12,557 bases of DNA from Spirochaetia bacterium (GCA_025997715.1 BNUY01000092.1:1-12557); one strand, 5' to 3'; shown: positions 7,102-12,557, counted from the stretch's first letter. Translations and numbers: made by a program. The notes: a model not told the origin generated them from the sequence alone.

Positions 7102-7196
7102 AAGAATAATGGAATAAATATAATTGACCAAAGTTTTAATTTATGGTAGAACGTTCTTATGTTGCAGATACTGGAAAATATAAGGGAGAACGCATA

Positions 7197-8222
7197 ATGC
7201 CTATCGTGTTAAAATATGCCCTTGACCTTATCGGCCCGATAATTTGGTTTTTTGTTTATTATCTGATATTTTACCGCCTCCACCGTCCGGCAGTATTATG
7301 GCGGCGGCGCATATTTCTTCCCCTTGTTGCTCTGTGGGTTATTCTTTTAGGGTATGTCGTCAACCCGATGGTCTTTACACAGATGAGTGTCGTAATGTTT
7401 TATCTACTGTTTATTGCAGTGACTGTAATTTTCGCCCTGCTCTGCGGGGATTTGCGCCGGTCGCTTATCACGGTGGTGTATTATATCGCCACAGTGTTGT
7501 TTTTGGACTTTATTCCCATGTTCGCTGAATTCGTACTCAGCGGAGCTGACGATTTTCTGGCGATACATATTGGCGGTCAGGTGCGCCTTTCCCCGGTACT
7601 ACAGAGCGCATACTTTTGGGCTATCGTAAAAGAATCACTCACTATTCCATGGGCGGTTTTCTATTGCCACGTCGTTAAAAAATATCCGGTAAAACTGCCG
7701 TTGCGCTCATGGCTGCTTACGGTTTTTCCGCCTGTTCTCAGCATCGCCGCCCTCATCTACCTTTGGAATGCGGCAGAAAACTATCTGGAAGCTGGAATAA
7801 ATATATATGGGATAGGACTTGTGGTCGGCATATTCCTGTTTCTGCTGAACTGCTTTTCCTTTTACTGGCATATCAGCATACTTGCCACCCGTCAAGCGGA
7901 GGAAACCCTTCTGAAGCTGCGGAAAGAAGCGCCTCCGGAAAAGCCCGATACCGATACGCCTTTTGACTCAGGCGGATTGCCGGAGCGGGTGTGGACGCCG
8001 CAGGAAGGGTTTATTGATGCCTTCGTCGTCAAGCATAAGCTTTCCCCTCGGGAAAAACAGGCGCTGGAACTGCTTCTGGAAGGGAATAGTGATAAAGCCA
8101 TCGCTTATAAAATGGGTGTCTCTATAAACTCCGTAGGCGTCTACCTTAGACGGCTCTATGCTAAGACCGGCGTCTCCGGGCGTTTCGGCCTTTTGACCTT
8201 CGTTTATACCGGGGTAAAATAA
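7197..8222 (+). CDS. 7-TM membrane protein with LuxR-type HTH output domain
   Basis: A membrane-bound one-component regulator of 341 residues. I chose ATG 7197 because AAGGGAG (7182-7188) is 8 bases ahead; an in-frame ATG at 7143 would add 18 polar residues with no ribosome site. Residues ~5-230 carry seven hydrophobic segments that match, in order and motif, the sensor half of the kinase at 2285: FALLCGDLR at 79-87 in both, then VYYIA...LD, KLPLRSWLLTVFPP, and EAGINIYG before the last helix. A Pro-rich linker (~240-270) follows. The C-terminal LuxR/NarL helix-turn-helix (~280-341) reads LSPREKQALELLLEGNSDKAIAYKMGVSINSVGVYLRRLYAKTGV, with the usual SxREKxVL start and S-NSV-YL-R-YAK recognition helix. 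DNA binding close to the membrane is inferred. Strong hairpins follow at 8384 and 8435. Its target may be its own locus or the two-component system. Confidence 0.88.
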   Translation: MPIVLKYALDLIGPIIWFFVYYLIFYRLHRPAVLWRRRIFLPLVALWVILLGYVVNPMVFTQMSVVMFYLLFIAVTVIFALLCGDLRRSLITVVYYIATVLFLDFIPMFAEFVLSGADDFLAIHIGGQVRLSPVLQSAYFWAIVKESLTIPWAVFYCHVVKKYPVKLPLRSWLLTVFPPVLSIAALIYLWNAAENYLEAGINIYGIGLVVGIFLFLLNCFSFYWHISILATRQAEETLLKLRKEAPPEKPDTDTPFDSGGLPERVWTPQEGFIDAFVVKHKLSPREKQALELLLEGNSDKAIAYKMGVSINSVGVYLRRLYAKTGVSGRFGLLTFVYTGVK

Positions 8223-8383
8223 TTTTGAAAATATATGGTATAAAAAATTACTGTAAAATAATGGGGTGCGCCTATGGCGAAAATTATGTATAAATAATAA
8301 TAATATAAAAAATATATGTAGGGACGGGGGCACTTCGTATAACATACGCTATACGCTGCGCCGCAGTAGCGGCTTGACCTACG

Positions 8384-8424
8384 AAAAACCCCAGTCGGCG
8401 CAGTAGCGCCTTTGTGGGGTTTTT
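8384..8424. terminator. Bidirectional Rho-independent terminator
   Basis: AAAAACCCCA (8384-8393) pairs with TGGGGTTTTT (8415-8424). Inside lies a second stem, GGCGC (8397-8401) with GCGCC (8406-8410), around an AGTA loop. The T run on either strand fits termination of the regulator gene from the left and of antisense transcripts from the right. Confidence 0.75.
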
Positions 8425-8434
8425 CTCCGGTACA

Positions 8435-8482
8435 TTTTTATGGCCCTGGAAACCTTCGGTTTCCTTATTCGGGCCATAAAAA
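8435..8482. terminator. Second nested hairpin, possible bidirectional terminator
   Basis: TTTTTATGGCCC (8435-8446) pairs perfectly with GGGCCATAAAAA (8471-8482). An inner stem GGAAACC (8448-8454) pairs with GGTTTCC (8458-8464) around TTC. It follows the first terminator by 10 bases. A second insulator before the cooC promoter or a structured RNA are both possible. Confidence 0.6.
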
Positions 8483-8530
8483 CGTCGTATAGCTTTCACG
8501 ATTGACGATACGATGGAGGTTCGACGTTTT
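8479..8530. repeat. 9-bp inverted repeat AAAACGTCG / CGACGTTTT
   Basis: Arms at 8479-8487 and 8522-8530 are exactly complementary with a 34-base interior that itself contains CGTAT (8486-8490) and ATACG. The left arm overlaps the right arm of the preceding hairpin, so the two folds compete. Role unknown. Confidence 0.55.
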
Positions 8531-8576
8531 ATATATTCGAGACGGGATATTGATGCCCTGATATAAGCGCGCCGGT

Positions 8577-8627
8577 TCCAGCCTCCGATATAGATAAAAA
8601 AAGCGCGATTAAATACTTGACTAAAAA
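8577..8627. repeat. 51-bp direct repeat, copy 2
   Basis: Same sequence and orientation as 6345-6395, 2,232 bases apart. Here the TTGACT near its right end (8617-8622) is the -35 box of the cooC promoter. The bases beyond the repeat (CCCC and on) provide the spacer and -10. Confidence 0.95.
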
Positions 8628-8645
8628 CCCCTGGTATGATATATT
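8617..8645 (+). promoter_or_regulatory. Promoter of cooC (leaderless)
   Basis: TTGACT (8617-8622), a 17-base spacer and TATATT (8640-8645), with an extended -10 TG at 8637-8638. Six bases (TATCCT) separate the -10 box from the ATG at 8652, so transcription should begin at or next to the start codon. No Shine-Dalgarno sequence precedes the ATG. Confidence 0.75.
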
Positions 8646-8651
8646 TATCCT

Positions 8652-9422
8652 ATGACATACAGCATAGCCATGGCCGGGAAGGGCGGGGTCGGAAAGACCA
8701 CCCTCTGCGGCTTATTTTTGAATTACCTGGCGGAGAAGGGCAAGGGCCCCATCCTGGCGGTGGACGCCGACCCGAACTCCAACCTGAACGAAGTCCTGGG
8801 GGTGGAAACCGCCATGACCCTGGGGGATATCCGCGAAGAAATCGCCAAGTCGGAATTTGCCGAAAAGAACCCCATCCCTACGGGGATGTCCAAGCAGGAG
8901 TACGCTAACATGCGGTTCGGCGACGCCCTGGTGGAAATGGACAAGTACGACATGCTCGTCATGGGCCGTACCCAGGGTAAGGGCTGCTATTGCTTTATCA
9001 ACGACCTTCTCCGGGATCAGCTCCAGCGGTACTATAAAAACTACAACTTCATGCTGGTGGACAACGAAGCCGGCCTGGAACACATCAGCCGGGGCATTTT
9101 GCCTCCCGTGGACCTGATCCTCCTGGTCAGCGACTGTTCCCGCCGGAGCGTCCAGGCTGCGGGCCGCATCGCCGAGATGATAACCCAGCTTGATTTTAAG
9201 GCCAATAAGGTCTGCCTCATCGTGAACCGCGTCCCCGAGGGTAAGCTGGAACAGGGGGTTTTGGACGAGATTGCGGAGCAAAACCTCTCCCTTATCGGGG
9301 TGATTCCCCTGGACGAGTCGGTCTATAAGTACGATGCCGCCGGGAAAGCCCTGGTTTCCCTGCCGGAGGACTCCCCGATAAAGAAAGCCCTGGGGGAGAT
9401 TGTGGGAAAACTAGGTATATAG
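8652..9422 (+). CDS. cooC: CooC-family Ni-insertion ATPase for CODH/acetyl-CoA synthase
   Basis: MinD/SIMIBI-class ATPase of 256 residues, the usual CooC length. It matures the nickel clusters of carbon monoxide dehydrogenase or acetyl-CoA synthase (CooC and AcsF are close relatives). Visible: deviant Walker A GKGGVGKTT at 9-17 with signature K10 and P-loop K15; switch I VDADPNSNL at 37-45; LVDNEAGLEHISRG as the Walker B/switch II region; and IVNRVP for base recognition. Between them, GKGCYCF places a C-x-C pair at C112 and C114, the metal-binding motif at the dimer interface known from Carboxydothermus CooC1. It is followed by metF and fhs, so the nickel enzyme it serves is probably part of acetogenesis; no CODH/ACS subunit lies in the window. 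The mRNA is predicted to be leaderless. A related maturation ATPase of the same family is the only real alternative. Confidence 0.9.
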   Translation: MTYSIAMAGKGGVGKTTLCGLFLNYLAEKGKGPILAVDADPNSNLNEVLGVETAMTLGDIREEIAKSEFAEKNPIPTGMSKQEYANMRFGDALVEMDKYDMLVMGRTQGKGCYCFINDLLRDQLQRYYKNYNFMLVDNEAGLEHISRGILPPVDLILLVSDCSRRSVQAAGRIAEMITQLDFKANKVCLIVNRVPEGKLEQGVLDEIAEQNLSLIGVIPLDESVYKYDAAGKALVSLPEDSPIKKALGEIVGKLGI

Positions 9423-9436
9423 AACAAAAATTTCGC

Positions 9437-9465
9437 TTGACAAATCGCCAATTTGCCTCCATCAT
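9437..9465 (+). promoter_or_regulatory. Possible promoter upstream of metF
   Basis: TTGACA (9437-9442) with a weak CATCAT (9460-9465) 17 bases on. A small inverted repeat CAAAT/ATTTG (9441-9445/9451-9455) overlaps it. A TATAAT at 9495-9500 has no matching -35. The 153-base gap after cooC therefore probably holds a separate metF promoter, but which boxes are used is unclear. Confidence 0.4.
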
Positions 9466-9575
9466 GAATTGATAAATGTTTATATATATCGGAATATAAT
9501 CCAATATATATAACAATTTCAGTCAACAACGGGATTTTTTTCCTGTTATGAAAGCATGATTTTAAGGAGACGTAA

Positions 9576-10523
9576 ATGGCGAAAATTTCAGACCTTCTGA
9601 AAAAGAAAAAGACATTCTCTTTTGAGGTGTTCCCACCCAAAGAGGCCGATGGTGTTCCCAAGCTGCAAAAGGAACTGGATCAATTATTCCAATTAACCCC
9701 GGATTTTATTAGCTGTACCTATGGCGCCATGGGCACCAATGTCGGCGAATCCAAGGCGATTTGCAAGTACATCGTTGAGCACAAGGTGAACTGCGTGACC
9801 CACTTTACCGTTATTGGTAAGACTTCCGCGCAGTTGAAGGCGATTTTCAAGGAATATGTGGATATGGGCGTTGATAACGGCCTTGCCATGCGCGGTGACT
9901 TCCAGAAAGACCCTGCCACCGGCGACATCAAGACCTCCACGGACGGCGAATTCCAGCACGCCAACGAGCTTATTGGGTTCCTGCACAAGGAATTCCCCAA
10001 TGTTTGCCTTGCCGGCGCGGGATATCCCGAACGGCACCTCCTGGCCCCCAGCCTTGAAAGCGACATCAAATACCTCAAGATGAAACAGGACGCGGGCGCC
10101 GAGCTCATTATGTGCCAGACCTGCCATGATGTGGTTGCCTACGAGAAGTGGATTGCCATGGCCCGGAAGGCCGGTGTTACCATCCCGATTGTCATCGGTA
10201 TTATGCCCATCCTTAACCGCCGGAACGCCATCGACATGACCATCCCCGGTTGTATCCCCGTGGAACTGTCCCGCATCGTCGGCCAATACAGCCCGCCCCC
10301 GCCCCCGCCCAAGACCGCTTCCGAAGATGTCCAGAACCAGTACAAGGCCCTGGAGAAGAAGTATGCGGCGGAACTCGAGAAGTACGGCATGGAATACACC
10401 ATCAACGAAGTGAAGCAGTATCTGAAGACCGACCTTCAGGGCGTGCACTTCTATGCGCTCAACAAAGCGGAAAAAGTTGCCCAGATCGTTCACGACGGCA
10501 ACCTTCAGGCGCTCTGCAAGTAA
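9576..10523 (+). CDS. metF: 5,10-methylenetetrahydrofolate reductase
   Basis: Reduces methylene-THF to methyl-THF, the last folate step of the methyl branch of the Wood-Ljungdahl pathway and also the methyl source for methionine. It has 315 residues and a TIM-barrel flavoprotein fold. Motifs: FSFEVFPPK at 14-22 with E17 (the equivalent of E. coli Glu28), SCTYGAMGT, LAMRGD at 103-108 with D108 (Asp120 in E. coli), AGAGYPERH, and DIKYLKMKQDAGAELIMCQTC. ATG 9576 has AAGGAG 6 bases ahead. Codon use is strongly biased to C/G-ending codons, as in fhs, suggesting high expression. Oddity: after SRIVGQY the protein has six prolines (240-245) and a charged helix-like insert (~246-272) before the C-terminal barrel part. 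No MetV-type zinc partner lies in the window. A perfect hairpin follows the stop. Confidence 0.93.
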   Translation: MAKISDLLKKKKTFSFEVFPPKEADGVPKLQKELDQLFQLTPDFISCTYGAMGTNVGESKAICKYIVEHKVNCVTHFTVIGKTSAQLKAIFKEYVDMGVDNGLAMRGDFQKDPATGDIKTSTDGEFQHANELIGFLHKEFPNVCLAGAGYPERHLLAPSLESDIKYLKMKQDAGAELIMCQTCHDVVAYEKWIAMARKAGVTIPIVIGIMPILNRRNAIDMTIPGCIPVELSRIVGQYSPPPPPPKTASEDVQNQYKALEKKYAAELEKYGMEYTINEVKQYLKTDLQGVHFYALNKAEKVAQIVHDGNLQALCK

Positions 10524-10531
10524 CATACAAC

Positions 10532-10563
10532 CCGTTAGCCGACATTTGAACGTCGGCTAACGG
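10532..10563. terminator. 12-bp perfect hairpin after metF
   Basis: CCGTTAGCCGAC (10532-10543) pairs fully with GTCGGCTAACGG (10552-10563) around an 8-base loop. The stem starts 8 bases after the metF stop. No U tract follows (CCGGTTTATG), so it is more likely a processing or mRNA-stabilising hairpin, or a partial attenuator, than a full intrinsic terminator. Confidence 0.6.
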
Positions 10564-10612
10564 CCGGTTTATGCCATTAAAACGGCGTAAACCTGATGAA
10601 AACGATTTTTCT

Positions 10613-10665
10613 TAGCGAGGGGCGGCAGAGGGACGTTGTCTCGTTTGTTCCCCCGACAATCGCTA
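10613..10665 (+). promoter_or_regulatory. Structured leader upstream of fhs
   Basis: TAGCGA (10613-10618) pairs with TCGCTA (10660-10665), and directly inside it on the 3' side GACAA (10655-10659) pairs with TTGTC (10636-10640), leaving a 17-base purine-rich bulge (10619-10635). A competing pairing of GGGG (10619-10622) with CCCC (10651-10654) is also possible. It ends 13 bases before the AGGAGA ribosome site of fhs. It does not look like the known THF riboswitch consensus. A regulatory role is inferred. Confidence 0.4.
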
Positions 10666-10692
10666 GTTCCAAAACAGTGAGGAGACAGAATT

Positions 10693-12425
10693 ATGGCTAA
10701 AGGTTCAGATGCGGTGAAGAAATTCCCCGGTTCCGACATTGAAATCGCCCAGGCGGTTTATCCCGAACATGCGTACGATATTAAAGAAATCGCCGCGAAA
10801 TTGGACATCCCTGACAAGTATATCGAGCAATATGGCAAGTACAAAGCCAAGATCGACTACAACTACCTGAACAACGAGCTTAAAAGCAAGCCCGACGGCA
10901 AGCTCATCCTGGTAACGGCCATCACCCCCACCCCGGCGGGCGAAGGCAAGACCACCACCACGGTCGGCGTTTCCGACGGTCTCGCCAAGCTGGCAAGAAA
11001 GTCGTTGTGGCTCTGCGTGAACCCTCCCTCGGGCCGGTATTCGGCGTCAAGGGCGGCGCGGCAGGCGGCGGCTGGGCACAGGTCATCCCCATGGAAGACA
11101 TCAACCTCCACTTCACCGGCGACTTCCATGCTATCGGCGCGGCGAACAACCTGCTTGCGGCCATGATCGATAACCATATCTATCAGGGCAATAAGTGCAA
11201 CATCGACCCCCGCAAGATCATCTGGCACCGCTGCGTGGATATGAACGATAGGCAGCTCCGCTTTATCGTAGACGGTCTCGGCGGCAAGGCCAACGGCGCC
11301 TCCCGTGAAGACTGGTTTGATATCACCGTGGCTTCCGAAGTCATGGCTATCCTCTGCCTTTCCAAGGACATTGACGACCTGAAAGCCCGTTGCGCGAAGA
11401 TCATCGTCGGTTACACCTATGGCAAGCAGTCGGACGGCAGCGAAAAACCCGTTACCGCCGGCCAGCTCAATGCCCAGGGCGCCATGGCGGCCCTGCTCAA
11501 AGACGCCCTCAAGCCGAACCTGGTACAGACCCTGGAAGGCACCCCGGCGTTTATCCACGGCGGACCTTTCGCTAACATCGCCCACGGTTGTAACTCCATC
11601 ATGGCTACCCGGCTTGCCCTCAAGATGGGTGACTATGTGGTTACCGAAGGTGGTTTCGGTGCGGACCTCGGCGCGGAAAAATTCCTCGACATTAAATGCC
11701 GGTTTGCGGGCCTGAAACCCAATGCGGTAGTTATTGTCGCAACCGTCCGGGCGCTCAAGTCCCACGGTGGCGTTGCCAAGGCCGACCTGAACAAAGAAAA
11801 CATTGAAGCCCTCAAGAAGGGTCTCCCGAACCTGCTCCAGCACGTAAACAACATCAAAGAAGTGTACAAGCTGCCGGCGGTTGTCGCGATCAACGCCTTC
11901 CCGTTGGACACCAAGGCCGAACTCGACCTGGTGGAAGCGGAATGCAAGAAGCTCGGCGTCAACGTAGCCCTGTCCGAAGTATGGGCAAAGGGCGGCGAAG
12001 GCGGTCAGAAACTGGCCGAAGAAGTGGTCAAGCTCGCCGAACAGCCGAACCAGTTCACCTTCAGCTATGACGAAAAAGCCTCGATCAAAGACAAGATCGA
12101 GGCCATCGCCAAGAAGATCTACCATGCGGACAATGTGAACATCCTGCCCTCGGCCCAGAAGCAGATTGCCCAGCTTGAAAAACTTGGCATGGACAAGGTT
12201 CCGATTTGCATGGCGAAGACCCAATACAGCTTCACCGACGATCCCAACATCAAGGGCGCGCCGAAGGGCTGGACCCTCACGGTTCGTAACATCAAGATTT
12301 CCAACGGCGCCGGCTTCATTGTGGCCCTCACCGGTGAGATCATGACCATGCCCGGCCTCCCGCCTGTGCCCTCCGCCGAGAAGATCGACGTGGACAACAC
12401 CGGGAAGATTGCCGGTCTGTTCTAA
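10693..12425 (+). CDS. fhs: Formate-tetrahydrofolate ligase, interrupted by a 1-base frameshift
   Basis: Joins formate to THF with ATP, making 10-formyl-THF: the entry step of the methyl branch of acetogenesis and a marker gene of acetogens. AGGAGA at 10679-10684 precedes ATG 10693. The first frame is correct to L100, including the P-loop [13 protein letters not shown] (78-90), and then turns to nonsense. The second frame is correct from 10995 to the stop at 12423. Restoring one G in the CTGG at 10990-10993 gives ...[22 protein letters not shown] and a 577-residue protein, slightly longer than the usual ~557. FTHFS signature 2 is intact ([12 protein letters not shown]). Signature 1 reads [11 protein letters not shown] with W128 where the pattern has Y. 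The rest of the 3' frame shows no decay, so a base-call error or a very recent mutation is likelier than an old pseudogene. Codon use is that of a highly expressed gene. Confidence 0.92.
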
Positions 12426-12435
12426 GAAGGACGAA

Positions 12436-12531
12436 GAGTCCACGGATTACCGGATGATACGGATAGACACGGATGAATATTATTTCTTATCCGTGTTCAT
12501 CTGTTTAATCTGTGTCCATCCGTGGACTCTT
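12436..12531. repeat. Long inverted repeat of CGGAT-type units after fhs
   Basis: AGAGTCCACGGAT (12436-12448) pairs exactly with ATCCGTGGACTCT (12519-12531), and inside it ACACGGAT (12468-12475) pairs with ATCCGTGT (12490-12497). The left arm holds four CGGAT units 8-10 bases apart (12444, 12452, 12461, 12471); the right arm holds ATCCGTG, ATCTGTT, ATCTGTG and ATCCGTGG units with similar spacing. This style of ATCCGTGTTCATCTGTG repeat is familiar from intergenic regions of many bacterial genomes. It could act as a terminator-like hairpin, although TTTATATT after the stem is a poor U tract. Confidence 0.8.
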
Positions 12532-12540
12532 TATATTAGA

Positions 12541-12557
12541 AGGAAGTGAAGAATGGG
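12541..12557 (+). other. Ribosome binding site and start codon of the next gene
   Basis: AAGGAAG (12541-12547) is followed at 12554 by ATG, then the window ends. The gene is in the fhs direction. Another folate-pathway gene (for example cyclohydrolase or methylene-THF dehydrogenase) would be the natural guess, but nothing of it is visible. Confidence 0.4.

Larger units (their letters stand above)
8223..8651. other. 429-bp gene-free region rich in hairpins
   Basis: No credible gene lies here; open frames are short and lack ribosome sites. The first ~110 bases are AT-rich and featureless. From 8336 there is a run of inverted repeats: CGTATA/TATACG (8336-8341/8350-8355), GCCGC-AGTA-GCGGC (8360-8373), two strong nested hairpins (8384-8424 and 8435-8482), and AAAACGTCG/CGACGTTTT (8479-8487/8522-8530). 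The second 51-bp repeat (8577-8627) and the cooC promoter close the region. Confidence 0.75.

Noticed and set aside
7143..7196. Start of the LuxR-type membrane protein at ATG 7143
   Set aside because: It would add polar residues before the first membrane helix and has no Shine-Dalgarno sequence, whereas AAGGGAG precedes ATG 7197.
8336..8530. CRISPR array or tRNA-like gene in the hairpin cluster
   Set aside because: No regularly spaced identical repeats with unique spacers and no cloverleaf with conserved T-loop. The repeats are inverted, of different sequence, and irregularly placed.
9693..10526. 277-codon open frame on the minus strand opposite metF
   Set aside because: Same cause: codon-bias shadow of a well-supported gene, with composition (H/V/L-rich) typical of antisense translation.
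10532..10563. GTTAGCC/GGCTAAC hairpin as an integron attC site
   Set aside because: The ends resemble attC core boxes, but the element is only 32 bp, perfectly paired, without the L boxes or extrahelical bases, and there is no cassette structure or integrase here.
10985..11005. Programmed -1 frameshift in fhs
   Set aside because: The direction fits, but there is no slippery heptamer, and formate-THF ligases are not known to use frameshifting. A lost G explains it more simply.
10863..12443. 526-codon open frame on the minus strand opposite fhs
   Set aside because: It is a shadow of the strongly biased GC-rich codon use of fhs. It has no ribosome site or recognisable motif and crosses the frameshift without disturbance.

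Overview
The window reads as chromosome of a spirochaete, most likely a termite-gut type Treponema of the T. primitia kind. This is inferred from the gene set and protein style; no rRNA gene or marker search backs it. The right third holds one-carbon folate and carbonyl-branch genes of the Wood-Ljungdahl (reductive acetyl-CoA) pathway: a CooC-type Ni-insertion ATPase, a methylene-THF reductase and a formate-THF ligase. A folylpolyglutamate synthase lies in the left half. Together they suggest CO2-reductive acetogenesis.

Layout. (1) 1-971: the C-terminal two thirds of a DNA polymerase IV gene. Its missing 5' part is replaced by an inverted, partly decayed copy of the adjoining segment, which makes a large imperfect palindrome. 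(2) 1150-1500: a short protein matching only the C-terminal half of a family common in gut treponemes and Bacteroidetes. (3) 1548-3604: an AgrA/AgrC-like two-component pair (LytTR response regulator plus 7-TM GHKL kinase, 4-base overlap). (4) 3624-6313, minus strand: folC, yjbQ, and a PIN-toxin/antitoxin pair, probably read vapB-vapC-yjbQ-folC. (5) 6345-8627: a segment bounded by two identical 51-bp direct repeats. It carries a Phd/RelE-type toxin-antitoxin pair (toxin C-terminus apparently frameshifted), a 7-TM protein whose membrane half is paralogous to the kinase at 2285 but which ends in a LuxR-type HTH, and a dense cluster of hairpins. (6) 8652-12425: cooC, metF, fhs. fhs has a one-base deletion near 10992. 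(7) 12436-12531: a long inverted repeat built from CGGAT-type units, followed by a ribosome binding site and the first codon of the next gene.

The most interesting structure is at 6313-8652. The repeat at 6345-6395 lies against the promoter of the leftward vapBC pair, and the repeat at 8577-8627 supplies the -35 box of the rightward cooC promoter. If one repeat copy and everything between the copies is removed, vapB and cooC become divergent neighbours sharing one 51-bp control region. The roughly 2.23-kb segment therefore looks like an insertion that duplicated 51 bp. Both flanking genes appear to be leaderless: each has a consensus -10 box exactly 6 nt before its ATG and no Shine-Dalgarno sequence, unlike most other genes here. 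A second theme is module swapping: the same 7-TM sensor is wired to a histidine kinase in one gene and directly to a DNA-binding domain in the other.
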